Counted from the stretch's first letter, positions 1 to 11,686 are shown. The stretch is 64,000 bases of DNA from Cephalotrichum gorgonifer (GCA_900312665.1 ONZQ02000008.1:620001-684000); one strand, 5' to 3'. Translations and numbers: made by a program. Notes: a model not told the origin generated them from the sequence alone.

Positions 1-433
1 TCTCGACCTGGAGCTCCTCGTCCGTCGCATCCGTCGAAAACTTCAGCAGAGGGTACGCGCCCACGATCCTCCTAACAGTAGATCATAAGGGGAGGGCCGT
101 AAGCGCGAGCGTGAAGGGCGTCGTCATCGATGCGGGGCAGACTAGGGACTTTGGGCCGAGCGTCGTGGTGAGCGTCAGTGGAAAGGGGCCACAGCCGGAA
201 CTCAACAAGCCCGTTGTGCTTTCACCGGAAGGGAAGAAGGTCGAGGCGGAGGAGGAGAAGACTTTGCTCCAGAAGTAAGCCCCCCCTTTACCCGCCCCCC
301 CTTCTTTTACCCCCACCTTTGGTGCTTGCTGTAGGGACTCGTGGCTTGCCATTTGCTGACCTTTGGTTTTAGGTATTGGTGGGTAGCTCTTGCCCTGGTG
401 ATTTTGATGGCTTCCGGTGGTGGGGATAAATAG
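1..433 (+). CDS. EMC10: ER membrane protein complex subunit 10 (EMC10) homologue, 3' part
   Basis: This is the C-terminal part of an EMC10-like protein; the 5' end lies left of the window. The frame is open from base 3 to an intron at 275-372 (donor GTAAGC, acceptor TTTTAG). After splicing it reads LLQKYWWVALALVILMASGG and ends GDK, with the stop at 431-433. A luminal beta-rich stretch is followed by one membrane segment (WWVALALVILM) and a short Gly-rich tail. That lysine-tyrosine-tryptophan-tryptophan membrane anchor is characteristic of EMC10. In the family the protein is a luminal/membrane subunit of the ER membrane insertase, which places tail-anchored and multipass proteins. Unspliced, the frame would stop at 276-278 just before the anchor, so the intron is needed to recover the family's C terminus. 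It converges on the cyclin gene on the other strand. Confidence 0.85.
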
Positions 434-1037
434 ATGTAATAGATTCGCGTGTCTTTGAGTTACAAGCGGATGTAATGTGACAAACCCAGGGGAGGTTTTC
501 CTATTCCCATGTGGCGGGTTTAAACACGAAAGGATCCGGATAAGAGCCAGGAGACATGTACAACATGTACACACTCACGTCTACTCCGGCCCTCCAAGTA
601 TTTCCACCCGTCCCGAATGATAGCGTATATATGATAGTGACCACTCATAAGTTATGATAAGAATACTATTAAAATTTCATGTACTAACCCCGCTGGTTTC
701 ATACCCAAGTAATACACGCCCGGTAATATCATCCAGCCTCGGGGATATATATACCTTTTGAATTCAGTTCCCCCGTCATCATGCCTCTATGCTCGCTACA
801 CCTTTCCTGAGAACCAACATCTCCTATGCATTTCCGTCCGTCGCAGTAACTCCTGAAATCCTAACGCCATGCACGATCCCTGACCGGCATTATGAAACAA
901 GACGTAATATATACTGACAACCGCCCAATGATGTGTGAGGAGGGTCGAAAACTCCCCGTTCTATGCGTATTCTTAGAGTGGGGAATGGTGGAAAATCAAA
1001 AATGACAGCCATCTGGAGTGACTTTGGCCATCATACC
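434..1037. other. Convergent intergenic region
   Basis: This 604-nt stretch lies between the EMC10 stop and the stop of the minus-strand cyclin gene, so it should hold both 3' UTRs. It is AT-richer than the flanking exons (ATATATACC around 745, several AATAA-like strings). I see no coding frame or RNA gene in it. Confidence 0.6.
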
Positions 1038-2298
1038 TCAGCTGGTGCCATTCTTTGGGATATGCGCAGATCCAAGCCGCGGCGAACCGTCGTCCTGTGA
1101 GAGATCCGATCCCACCATCTTGTCCTCCTCATCTGAGGAGCTCTGCGGTGATTGCTCCAGGATATAACCCGGGCAGCGCTCTACCAAACCCCGATAGTAC
1201 GCCACGAGCACATCGGGGTTTGGGACGATCCTCCAGTCCACGCGGTAGAGGAACTCAAGCTCGAGAAGTTTCAACTCAGCAAGACGTACGCCGCCGACCT
1301 TAGCATAGGTGGCGTTGTTCCAGAATGAGTCGGACAGACCCTTCGCCGCGACGGTGGCGGCGGTGATGAGGAAGCGGTGGACGGTGAGTGTATTTATCGT
1401 GAATTCCGGGTACAGGGCGCAGAGCCGGTCGATGTAATACACCATCGATAATAGGAGAGGGGGTGATAACGTCGCGTGTCGGGCTAACCTGTTGAGATAG
1501 TCCAAGACAGATATTGCAGGCGGCGTCCTGTAAATCAGACCATTAGCGCCACCCGGCCATGAAACCCGGAAATGGGATGGTGAGGAAGGGTGGGGGAACG
1601 GCTGCTACGCACCTAGAGTGAAACCTAGTCAAGTTGCCGGAACTGAAGGCTAGGGCGTCGTTGGTTTCTATCAGCTCGGAGAGCATATGGGCTATGAGGA
1701 CCACCATGTCCCCGATATTGCAGGTCTCGTACGCAATCGGCAGGATCTTGGGGGTGGCGGGTAGAGGCTTGGGTCGCTGGGCCGGGCGGCTCGGCTCTTC
1801 CGAAGCCGCATGGCTGGTGACCCCATCGTTGGAGGGCGCGCTCAGGGGTGCCCGCTCTCCGGCAGAGTCGGCGCTTCGTTTCGCGGAGTTGGGCTTGGTT
1901 TTTACCGGTGATTGGGATTGTCGCGGCCCTTCTTGTGCCGTCGGCGGGTTTGTGGACTTGGGAGGGGGAGATGTTTGTAGAGGTTGGGCTGGGGCGACTA
2001 CTTGCTTCGGAGAGCGCCCGTCGTGAGGAGGGTCAGCAGTCGCGGGTTTGGCGTGCTCCTCTGCGCCATTTTGTGCGCGCGAGGGTTTCGAAGGAGACGA
2101 CATGGCACTAGATGTCGGTCTGGCCGCCGTCGAGACAGTCGTTAACGTAGATGGTTGTGATACGCTGGAATTTTGTCTGCTGCGCGATAGCGGCCTGCCC
2201 GGCGAGCCTTGAAGCGGGGACTTGGTGGGCGCGAACTGGAAGTTATGGGGCGAGGCCTTCCTAGAAGCGTCGGTGAGGACCGGTGACCTTGTCAACAT
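1038..2298 (-). CDS. PHO80-like cyclin (Pho85-type CDK cyclin)
   Basis: Two exons, 2298-1613 and 1527-1038, join over an 85-nt intron (1528-1612) to give 391 residues. The join reads FHSR then TPPAISVLDYLNRLARH, the expected continuation of a PHO80-type cyclin box. The first half (to about residue 180) is a low-complexity Pro/Ser/Ala region with Ser-Pro sites. The cyclin fold starts near PIAYETCNIGDMV and runs through LLSMVYYIDRLC, FLITAATVAAKGLSDSFW, YAKVGGVRLAELKLLELEFL and DWRIVPNP. These helices, including the AKG..D..W block, are hallmarks of the Pcl6/Pcl7/PHO80 group. Such cyclins bind Pho85-type kinases and act in phosphate, glycogen or morphogenesis control; which subgroup this belongs to cannot be told by eye. 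The ATG at 2298 is the first in frame. It is divergent from the Gid5 gene. Confidence 0.85.
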
Positions 2299-3558
2299 GG
2301 TGCCGCAGGGTCGTCATCGAACGGGAAGTGGTGTGGGCGAAAGAACAAGTTCTCTCTTCTTCAAGGCGGGGGACAGGCCGGGGCCTTTAGTGGAAGCGAG
2401 GGAACGGACGGGCTTTAATCGTGGAGCCCATGCCAGTCCGTTCTCAGTGGGTGCGCCTCGTAATGTAGACTAGACGGTCGCGCGTGGCCCGACGAAAGGC
2501 GGTCTGCGCTAGAGTGATAATGTCTCGAAGGGAGAGTAAGCGAAATAGCTTCGTTCCTTAGGAAAGGGAGGCTCCGTACGTTGTGGAGCAGTGGACTTGA
2601 CGTTGAATGGTTCCTGGACGAGAACGCTCACCGAGGGAGAAAAAAGCGAGCGCCGCTCAGATGCATGTCAATCAATTGCTGGGACGAGTAATGGAGTACC
2701 CGCCCGCACTTCACTATGATCTACCCCGGGGATTTGATTGGTCGGATTCATCGGAACAGCCGAATCCAGGTAAGAGGGGTGATTTAGTCATCGAGGTCGA
2801 GGGCAACATAACACCTGGGCTGGTGACCACGTGCAGCAGGGGGGGTCCCTGAACCGCTCAGCTGAGGTTTATTATTATGAGTGCTCAGGTTGCAAGTACA
2901 AGATATATTACCCCTCCCCAGGTATTCAATTTCGCAACCGTTGAGCCCACTGGGCGATCTCTGGTGGGTATGTAATACAAGCACCTTCATTTAAGTTCCT
3001 GGGGCACTTCCTGGGGCGGACATGCGCCACACCTGCAGCCTCACACGCATTACTTATCGTAGATTTTCTGGCTTGAGTGAAGTTCCGACAAGGTACCGAC
3101 TGACCTCTGACCTCTGAGTGCTGGCTCTGAGCTATTATGGCATAACCTGAATTTCGATCTTGGGCAACCGAAAGTTATCACACACCTCCTCGGAGATATT
3201 ACCCGTTTGCTTTTCAACATTCCTCATCGTGTTTGGAATATACCCATCTTTTCTCCTCACTTCCGGGTTCATCTCCAACAGTCATTCCCCAGTCCCTTGT
3301 ATTTTTTTGGGCGTTGTGACCTCTGACCTCGTCGTCAACAAGCGTTAATACATCACGTCATCAGCCTCTCTCGCCATCCCATCATCATCCTCCCTGCGCG
3401 TTCCCGTTCCCACCCCAGCCTATAATCTTCTCTCTTCCACTCGAACTATCTTTCGCATCCATCCATAAATTCATATCGACGCAACTGGCCGTACCACCGA
3501 CTCCTCTGCATTTGTATTCCGCTGCCGCGCATCCGATCCCCTATCGCACACCGACGCC
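2299..3558. other. Divergent intergenic region between cyclin and Gid5 genes
   Basis: About 1.26 kb separates the cyclin start from the assembly gap. It must hold the cyclin promoter and probably the Gid5 promoter. The last 200 bases before the gap (3360-3558) are CT-rich, as is common in fungal 5' UTRs. Short open frames at 2607-2852 and 3160-3348 have no recognisable sequence and I do not call them genes. Confidence 0.5.
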
Positions 3559-3753
3559 NNNNNNNNNNNNNNNNNNNNNNNNNNNNNNNNNNNNNNNNNN
3601 NNNNNNNNNNNNNNNNNNNNNNNNNNNNNNNNNNNNNNNNNNNNNNNNNNNNNNNNNNNNNNNNNNNNNNNNNNNNNNNNNNNNNNNNNNNNNNNNNNNN
3701 NNNNNNNNNNNNNNNNNNNNNNNNNNNNNNNNNNNNNNNNNNNNNNNNNNNNN
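3559..3753. other. Assembly gap (195 N)
   Basis: A run of 195 unknown bases lies at the 5' end of the Gid5 gene. The real start codon is probably inside it, because the frame leading into the gap from the left has only a TTG and no ATG. The gap length is a multiple of three, but that says nothing reliable if it is an estimate. Confidence 0.98.
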
Positions 3754-6745
3754 CGCACCTCCTGGCAAGCTGAATGGGAAAGACACCCGGTTCCAGGCTA
3801 GCTCTCTCGCGGTGGCAGAGGAGGAATCAGTGAAGCTCCAAGCTATCCAGACTTTATCAACCTTTGCCAACGGTATGTGAGACCATCGCTGCCTGCCTGC
3901 CTGCCTCCACGGTGCCTTCCCCGCCCATCGCAAATGTAGATGTAATTAACCATGGTCTGCCTACTAGGAGGTCCGTCGTTCTTGGCTCCCATCCACGCCA
4001 CCGGCGCCCTCGGGGCTATACTGGGAAACATATCGCCGTCCGTGAACTCGCCGCAGATTGTCCATGCCTCCCTCCGAGCTTTGACTGTCTTGGCTGATTC
4101 CGCGGCCATTGCCGGCCCGGGCTCGCCTTGCGATCTTAAAGTTCTCGCCGATAGCCTCTTCACCCCGACCCACATACACTCGATGCACACGGTCCTGACC
4201 TCGTCGTCACCCGATCAAATAACCCAGGCGCAGATCACCCTCACCGCAGGCCTGATCAACTGCCTGTGCACGGATGACGGCCATCGCCTTGCTCTTGCCA
4301 AGCCGAACGGCATTCTAGACGCACTAGCCACGCGGCTCGCAAGCTTCGTCGTAGCGGACGGCCTAGTGATACCCGGGGCGGAGTGCCTTGGGAACTCTGA
4401 CGGGGACGAACGGATCCCGGAACCGGCGCCTCGGTCGGCCAAGCTTGCTCCCATCCTGCAAGCTATCGCAACCATAATATCGGATTCCAAGTACAGGGCC
4501 TTTGTACTACTGACCTCGCCGGCCATCGTCTCCGTCTTCCCCGCCCTCCCCTTCACCCCTTCGCCGGCGATACGGGCGACTTGGCAGCCCATAGGTGCCA
4601 CAAATGCAACGCGCAATGAGGATCTCAGCGCAATGGACTACCTCCTACCAGCGGTCCCGCCCCAGCGGACCTCGCGGCGACTACGGCAGAAGTCGACTGA
4701 GGCGAGAGACCGCAAGTCCACCTCGGGTTCTATGGTGCCCGACAATCCTTCGTCCGAGTCTAATGGGCACGCCCAGGAAGGGGTCGGCGAGACTGACGGA
4801 CTGGAAAGCCCACTTATTCCCTATCTTATCCACCTCAGCCGCTCCACGGGGGATGATATAGTCAGACTGATGGCCATCTCGGTCCTAACACCGCTTGTTA
4901 GAGCCGACTTTGTCGTAAAACCGGTCCGAGGGGTTACTCTATCTCTTCTGGTCGTACCTACGTTGCTACAGCTCATCAGGGACCACCTAGATAAGCAGAA
5001 CCAGGATGACTCCAGGTCCTCGGTGAACGAGACCACAAGGGAGTCATGGGTTATCCTCGAGCATGCTCCGGTACTTTTGGCGAGGCTAATAGTCGACAAC
5101 GAGAATCTCCAGCACGCTGCGTTCGAATGCGGCGCCGTGGAGACGCTAGTCAAGCTTATACAGGAAGCTTACAAGCCTGCTGTGCCGTCGCAGCCAAGGA
5201 TGTGGTCACCACATGCCGATACTGGCATGGACAAGGGCGCCGGTCCTGCGAGCAGCAAGCTCGGCCAAGCCGGCGTTCTGCCCCTCCTCATGCATCGCAT
5301 CAGACTCCGGGAGAGCGCCCTCAAGGCGATAGCGGCGTCATCGGCAAAGGAGGAGTACAGCAAGGCTTTCGCAGAGCTAGACGCCGTTCCGTACATCTTT
5401 CAGTCTCTCTCCCAATTCCCGGAGAAGCCCGGGCCACCCAAAGACTCACAACATGAAGCACCCCAGGAGGCTAATCCAGTCTATGGAGAGAACCCTGCTT
5501 CGGTGATTATCGCGGCATGTCACACGGTTCGCATGCTGTCCCGGTCGGTCGGCATACTGAGGACGTCGCTTGTGGACTTCAGCGTCGGGACCGCAATCCT
5601 CAAATTCATGCAAAACGCCGATATCGATATCCAGATTGCGGCGACCGCAGCCATGGCCAACCTAGTGACAGACGTCAGCCCCATGAAAGCGGTACGATCT
5701 GCACATACCCTCCTTAGTAGCCAGGTAAACTAACCTGTAACAACAGCCATTGATCCAGAACCATGTCATGAAGATACTGTGCGAGCATACTCGGTCGTCA
5801 AATGCGTCATTACGACTGAACGCGCTGTGGGCGCTGAAGCACCTTGTCCTTGGGGTGGGGACGTCGATGAAGAAGTCGACCCTCGAGGAGCTCGAGCCGG
5901 GCCTGCTCGTTCGCCTCATCCTCGACGATACGGAAGACAACGCCCTGGTGTCTTCTCGCGCAGGCGTCGAAAGTTCGGGTTTCGATACGGACGACACCAT
6001 GGACGAGGACGTGGACATGCAGCCAGAGGAGGAGCAGAAGGGGTTCGTATTCGGAACTGGCACCGGCGGGGAGGAGACTTTCGGGCGAGGTCGCTCAAGG
6101 CAGGCAGAGGACAGGCTCGCGCGCTACCGTGAGGCTGAGGTGAACCCCGTGCGGAAGGCGCGGCATGACGACCTCGCGATCCAGGAGCAGGGGCTCAACT
6201 TCATCAGGAACCTAATCACGGGCACGCGGACCGAGGTGCACGCGGCGGACGGCGAAACCGAGACAACGCAGATGATCGACTACCTCTTCAGCGAAGTGGG
6301 CCAGGACCGACTCTTCTCCATCCTCGAGTCGAAGCTCCGGCACAAGGTCATCCGGCCGTTCTCGAGGCGCAGCAGCAGTCACGAGGCAAGGACGGTCTAT
6401 CCTCAGCCGAAGATCGTCGAGGCGGTGGTCTACATCCTGGTGCACATGGCTGCCAGCGCACCGCGACACCGGCAGCTTGTCATCACGCAGACGAACATAC
6501 TGAAGCAGCTGGGCACCTACTTTGGCAACAAGGACAAGGACGTGCGCGTGGCGCTATGCCACTTGGTGGCGAACCTGACGTGGCAGGATGACGTGACGGA
6601 TGCGAGCGGGTGCAGGCAGCGGGCGCAGGAGCTTAAGCGACTCGGGTTCCTGAACAAGCTTGAGGGGCTGAGGGAGGAGGACAAGGAGCTGGATGTGCGT
6701 GAGAGGGCCAAGGCTGCGCTGTGGCAGATGAAGCAACCGCACTAG
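3754..6745 (+). CDS. GID5: Armadillo-repeat protein, Gid5/Vid28/ARMC8-like, 5' end in gap
   Basis: Exons 3754-3872, 3968-5691 and 5747-6745 are joined by introns 3873-3967 (GTATGT...TAG) and 5692-5746 (GTACGA...CAG, branch CTAAC). The joins restore FANGGPSFLAP and SPMKAPLIQNHVMKILCEH. The protein is a chain of ARM-type helices (ALGAILGNISPS; ALRLNALWALKHLVLG; DVRVALCHLVANLTW) with an acidic disordered insert (DTDDTMDEDVDMQPEEE). The closing part (EQGLNFIRNLI; LVITQTNILKQL; ERAKAALWQMKQPH) resembles the ARMC8/Vid28 C terminus. In yeast Gid5 is the scaffold that holds substrate receptors of the GID E3 ligase, which degrades gluconeogenic enzymes. Family assignment is firm for ARM repeats and good for Gid5. 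The N terminus is missing. Intron 1 contains (GCCT)4 near 3890-3907. Confidence 0.8.
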
Positions 6746-7177
6746 GGATCCGACGACCCTGGGGCGCCATGTGACTCGGACCACGTAAAGGAGCATCGAG
6801 TACGGCGCCTCTTTGACGACTCGGACGCTGTCGCCCGGATTCTGCGGAGATACAGGGATATGAAGAGGATAGACCGACTCCGGTATTGGGGTTCGACCGA
6901 GGCTCCGGCTGATATTTGGGTGGCGGGTGGGGCTGGGCCGGACCGCTGGATTACGGAGTGGTCCGGAATCAGGTCGCACCGTTTCCATCGGCGAAGGTCG
7001 TTTATGTCGGAGCCTCCTGGCTCGCTTTCTCTCGGGGCCACGTCTTATACCCGTCCGCGTGGGTCGGAGCCTCCGAGTCCGCCATCTACGAGTAGGTTCA
7101 CGTCCTACGCCAGTTATCTCAGTTGGCGCCGGATGGTGGTAGCCGCAGGGGATAGCAACCGGCGGCCGGGGAGGTGA
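6746..7177 (+). other. Open frame continuing in phase after the Gid5 stop codon
   Basis: Directly after the TAG at 6743-6745 the same frame stays open for 143 codons, to a TGA at 7175-7177. The translation is unfamiliar: charged at first (VRRLFDDSDAVARILRRYRD), with an internal Met at 6860, then Arg/Ser/Pro-rich. Codon choice looks GC3-rich like the neighbouring exon. It may be 3' UTR open by chance, a readthrough extension, or an unrecognised exon. I do not call it a gene. Confidence 0.3.
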
Positions 7178-8161
7178 ACGATTAGCGAGAAAGAGAGTGT
7201 GCGTGTATAAATACTGGCTTTCCTTTTTGCATGCTGGACGGTTTTGAGAGCGCCGGGAGTTTTAGAGCGGGGGAAGGCCGTTAGACTTGGTGGTTTAGCC
7301 TGTCCATATTCGTATGGATAAACTGCGCTCATACATGTATTAGAGGAGCTCTGGGCCGGGGAGTCGTGGATCTAGGCGTTCCAAGTGGCAACAGCGCAAG
7401 TTTGTTAGTGGAGGGCGTGGAAGTTGTGGATATCACTGGCCTCGTTTTGAAGGGACTGTGAGGGGGGTCTTGTCTACGAGCGGACAAGTGGAATGGAGAA
7501 CCGAGAACCGAGAGTCAGGGAAAATAAACTTGTGTTTGAAAACGAGATGAGGCTCTTGATATCAACGTGAACCCTAACCCTTACACAACATGGCCTGAAA
7601 ACCCCAGAACGCCCAGTCCAAATGCCCCTTCGGCGACATTGATGAAGCCTTGCCCTCCTTATTTCAAGGGGGCTCCTTTCCCTCATACTGCCTCATCGGC
7701 ACCTCCCCCCTTCCACGGTCCGAATAACATCACCACCTCCGTGCAAACCTTCCTGCAGTCCAAGCCTCGAAGAAGGGCTATCTGGGGAAGCCCTGAAAAT
7801 AGAAAACCGAAAGTAGAATTAGAACCCCCCTCAAGTGCCGCCGGGAACAAGGCAACGCCGCCAAAGAAAAGATGGGGGAGTAGGCTCAAACCCCCTTCCC
7901 CATCCAACGTGAATCGTAAAATCGTTTCGTTTTTGCACACCCGTCATGTCATTACCACTCAGCCAGGTCATGTCGAAACAAAGAAGAAAATGAAGACGGA
8001 AAGAAGACATCATTCAAGTCGTTTCCGCACCGGGGAAATAGGAAAAAAAAAACGCCGGGTAGTCCCCACTCGCTCCCAAAAGACATCGAATACCACCTCT
8101 CCAACGGAAAGAAGAAGAGGGAGAGGGAGAAAGCACAGAATTCCTCCTTTCTTTCTTCTTT
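7178..8161. other. Convergent intergenic region
   Basis: Nearly 1 kb lies between Gid5 and the stop of the minus-strand gene at 8162. The plus-strand open frame across 7567-8280 is Pro/Lys/Arg-rich with no recognisable block and overlaps the start of the opposite coding region, so I treat it as noise over the other gene's 3' UTR. I see no RNA gene. Confidence 0.5.
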
Positions 8162-9577
8162 TCACCGCACAAGACTCTCCCGCGGTAGAAGGATGTCCTC
8201 CGCGAAGGAATCCCCCGCGTAGAAGGTCCTCAGCCCTCCGTTCTCCATCTCCGTATCCACGCCACCGGCCGGGGCCTTGAAGTGCGCCGGGATGGCGGGG
8301 ACGCTCGGGATCCCCCTGTTCGCGTCCGGCACGACGCACAGCGGCTCCTTCTTCCTCGGGGACGTCGACCCCTGCCTCTGCTGGTGGTGGCGGGGCGAGG
8401 TGGCCTCCTGCCCCGGATTCGCGAACGATACCCAGTTCGCGCTCTCCTGGACGGCGGCATCACCCCCCGGACGGGCAACCGCGCCCTCGCCCCCCCAGGG
8501 CGCCTCCCCCACCGTCCGCGCCCTTAGCGAGGCGTCGCCCTGCCTCTTCCTAAGTCTCATGCTCCCCCCCGCGCCCGCAGGACCAGGCGGCACCGCCCTC
8601 ATTGCGTCAAAGACGCCCGGCGCGAGCTTCACGACTGGCGTGACAGGCGCGCTGATCCGCACCCTCTCCGCGCCCTTTCCCGAAGACGTCGGCCTCGCCG
8701 CGTTCCGCTTCGCCAGCCTCGCGCCGCCGGAGCCTGAGAACGAGCGCCTGCCGCCGGATGCGGAGGCGGAGCCGGGATACGAGACGGGCGGGTGCGACTC
8801 CTCCCGCGCGCGCCTGAGGCGCGAGTGCAGCTCCGTGATGGAGCGCGTCGTCCTGCGGAGCTTGCGGACCGTCCTCTCCTCGCCCGCCTCGGCGTCGTGC
8901 GCGCGCTTCTTGCCGCGGGAGTCGGGCGTGGTGGCGGGGTCGTCGGCGCGGCCCGGCGTCGTCGTCGACGCGGGCGCGGGCACCATTCTGGGCGGTGAGT
9001 AGATCGTCTCTAGCCTTGGCCGCGCGTAGGCCTGCCCGTGGGAGGGCGGCGCGCCGTGCATCTGACCCGCGGGGGGCGGCTGCCTCGTGCCCCGGATGGC
9101 GCGGGCCTCGAAGAAGCCCGACTCCATTAGCTCGTTGTAGCTGGCCATCATCTCCTCCCTGGTAGGTCTCGGCGCGCCGTCGCCCGCGTTCTGAAGAGTC
9201 GCCTCGGCCACCGCCGCCGCAGCAGCTACACCCGCGTCTAGGCTGACGGGCCTCTGCTGCTGCTGCTGCTGCTTCCGCCCACCCCATATCTTCCCCCTCA
9301 GCCCCTCCCAGAAGCCAGAGAGCCCCTTCTTCTCGGAGCCGCCGACGGACCGCGGCCTCGTGAGCCGCTGCTGCGGCCCGTCGTGTGTCGTCGTCGGCGC
9401 CGCGCAGTCTCCCCCGTCCGAGTGGTTGGGGAAGTTGGGGAGGGAGGCGGAGGAGCGGGTGGACGCGTCCCGCACGTCGGGGCCGAGGAAGTGCGGCGGG
9501 GGCGCGGCGGAGGTGCGGTCGTTCATGGAGCCCTCGGCGAATCTGCTCCCGGGCGTCACGGGGCGTTTAGAGGACAT
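8162..9577 (-). CDS. Hypothetical protein, basic and disordered, with poly-Gln tract
   Basis: A single open frame of 471 residues starts at the ATG at 9577 (MSSKRPVTPG); an upstream in-frame extension to 9616 has only a non-ATG start. I do not recognise the family. Most of it is predicted disordered, rich in Pro, Ser, Ala and Arg. Two islands look constrained: FWEGLRGKIWGG, followed by a CAG-encoded run of about seven Gln, and then PTREEMMASYNELMESGFF plus EARAIRGTRQ, which looks like a short helix. Later come a basic, NLS-like block (GKKRAHDAEAGEERTVRKLRR) and a helix rich in Arg (ITELHSRLRRAREE). A nuclear location is an inference from the basic clusters. High GC3 over the full length and the intact 1.4-kb frame argue that it is a real gene. 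Confidence 0.6.
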   Translation of the reverse strand: MSSKRPVTPGSRFAEGSMNDRTSAAPPPHFLGPDVRDASTRSSASLPNFPNHSDGGDCAAPTTTHDGPQQRLTRPRSVGGSEKKGLSGFWEGLRGKIWGGRKQQQQQQRPVSLDAGVAAAAAVAEATLQNAGDGAPRPTREEMMASYNELMESGFFEARAIRGTRQPPPAGQMHGAPPSHGQAYARPRLETIYSPPRMVPAPASTTTPGRADDPATTPDSRGKKRAHDAEAGEERTVRKLRRTTRSITELHSRLRRAREESHPPVSYPGSASASGGRRSFSGSGGARLAKRNAARPTSSGKGAERVRISAPVTPVVKLAPGVFDAMRAVPPGPAGAGGSMRLRKRQGDASLRARTVGEAPWGGEGAVARPGGDAAVQESANWVSFANPGQEATSPRHHQQRQGSTSPRKKEPLCVVPDANRGIPSVPAIPAHFKAPAGGVDTEMENGGLRTFYAGDSFAEDILLPRESLVR

Positions 9578-11686
9578 GGTGCGGGTGTATTGGTGGCGGT
9601 ATTCCGAAAATTCCAAGTGGACGGGGTTTTATTCGTGTTGGCTGGTAAGAAATCGTGATACGTGTTTGCCCGGCTTTTTGATTGATGATATCGGGTTTCC
9701 GTTACGTCTTGTACTCGTCTTTTGTGCGCGTGTGTAACTTTTCGTCGCGTGTTGCCGTTTCAATTTTTCGACGGGGAAGGATGTTTAGAAGCTGTTAAGT
9801 AATCCGTGCTGCCTTCCGTCTCCTTTTGCGCCGTTGAGTTCTCTCTTTCTTCCTCTCTCGAAATTGGAGTGTAAACGAGCTCTTCAAAGCTCCAACTTCG
9901 GACGGGGCAAGTAGAAACAAAAAAAAAGTGCGTGGCGGCACCAAAAGATATATAGGAGTCTTTCAAGACAGCCCTGGAGGGAGAAAAGGAAGCTTTCGAG
10001 AGGGAGGAGGGGTGGGAGTTCCAATCGCGTCTGGCCAAGTTGCGGTCGGGTGGTGGTGGACGAAAGGAGAGGTGCGGGTTGGTGTTGTTGGGACTCGTTG
10101 CCAGGGGTGACACCGTTTCTTGAGACCTTGGTTTAATACATGTCCGCCCCAAAATGATCCACCACCAACCACTAAACCTGCACGCTGTACATGCCTTGTA
10201 TGTATGCATTGCACCAGCATACTTGTACACTATTAACTCTACACCTATTTGTACGCGCAGGGGGGGAGACGTGTAACAACGCGGGGCATGAGCGGCACAA
10301 AAACGCGAACCACAGAGACATACATCCCCCCCGTGTCAACTTATTCCGTCTCGTCCCTCTGGGAGAATGAATGAATGGTGTTCATCCCCTACATTTTCGA
10401 GCCACGAGGACGAACGAGTATTTCTCCCATTCGCCCCTGCCCTACACAAGCACGCCCGGTTTCCATCCTCTCCTCATCTCATCACAGAGAGCGTCATCGA
10501 CGATGCCATGTCGTCAGTGTCGTTCGTTCATCCCGCCAATCCAATCGTAGTCCACTCCGTAACAAGCATGGCAAAAGCAAAAAAGAAACAAAGCAAAAGG
10601 CATCCGGCACGGGCATGAGTCGGTCTGCATCACCGCAATCTCAGACGATCCTCCCCTCCTTCCCCAACCCCTTTCTCTTCCTCTCCCGCGCTCTCGCTCG
10701 CTCGTTCTCATTTGGAAGACCCAAGGTTCCTATCGGCCCCCAACACTTCCTCTGTAGTACCATTTACTTGTATGCCGGGCACGGGCTATTCAATCTTGCT
10801 TACACGGGAATATTCCAGGCCCTGTGCTCCTCCACTGTCTCTCTCTTGCCCACCTCCACACAGGGCGACGATGTACGAGGGCAAAAACAGGGGATTCAAA
10901 GTATAAAATGGATCAATTGGTTATAATAATTAACTGTCCTCCGCCGAAAACCCCAAAACCCAATGTTAACAAACTCCCAATGCGAATCCACGCGACTATC
11001 CCCCCTAATCACGTTGAACCACGCCCTACCTACACCCGGTACCCTGCCCCTATCCCCCGGGTGACTTTCCTCACCCAGAGCGCCTCCCCTCCCTCGCCTG
11101 AAAAGCATCTGTTTTCAGCGACCTCCCGTCCTCAAACCACACCGTAGCCAAGCCACCCATACCCCACGCGTCCTACCAAGAGTCGACTGGCATCTAATAG
11201 AAGAAACAAGCAAAGAAAGAAGGGGAGAAAATGCAGTTCCAAGTAGAAAAATCCTTGCGTCGCTATTTTTTCGTCCGCACCAGTATAGAATGTTAAGTAG
11301 ACAGCTAGGGAAAAGAGATATGACACCTCCAAGAGAGAGGTGGTGTGGTGGTGAAGTTACCAACCCGAAAAAGATAAAATGTAGCAACAAAAAGGAGAAG
11401 CGAAAAAAAAAGAGAAATGAAGACATCATAGAGAGTGTGTGTGTTTGTCTGCGGGAAGTCATCCCACATGTCCGGCCCCGAACGGAGCAAAATCAAAAAC
11501 AACAGAAAGAAAAGAAAAAAGGAAGAAAACGCCGAACTGGCAGGTATGCCCTCATATACACACAATACAGTTCCGTCCCGACGGAGGATATCACAAACGA
11601 CAACCGCGCCCGCGTTCAGCTTTCCCATGCCAAATCATCCCACGCTACCCAAGCAACCCTTTCTCGTCGTCGTCTCTCACCCGCGC
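9578..11686. other. Intergenic region downstream of veA
   Basis: This 2.1-kb stretch runs from the start of the hypothetical gene to the veA stop. It should contain that gene's promoter and the veA 3' UTR. Exact TACTTGTA copies sit at 10220-10227 and 10765-10772. A-rich tracts fill 11390-11530. Open frames here are short and low-complexity; none is called. Confidence 0.5.

Noticed and set aside
7567..8280. 237-codon plus-strand open frame rich in Pro, Lys and Arg
   Set aside because: No recognisable block; it overlaps the 3' end of the hypothetical gene on the other strand, and no splice structure improves it.
8277..9002. Plus-strand 241-codon and minus-strand 226-codon frames inside the hypothetical gene
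   Set aside because: These are shadows in GC-rich coding DNA; the 471-residue frame is longer and has sensible codon use and composition.
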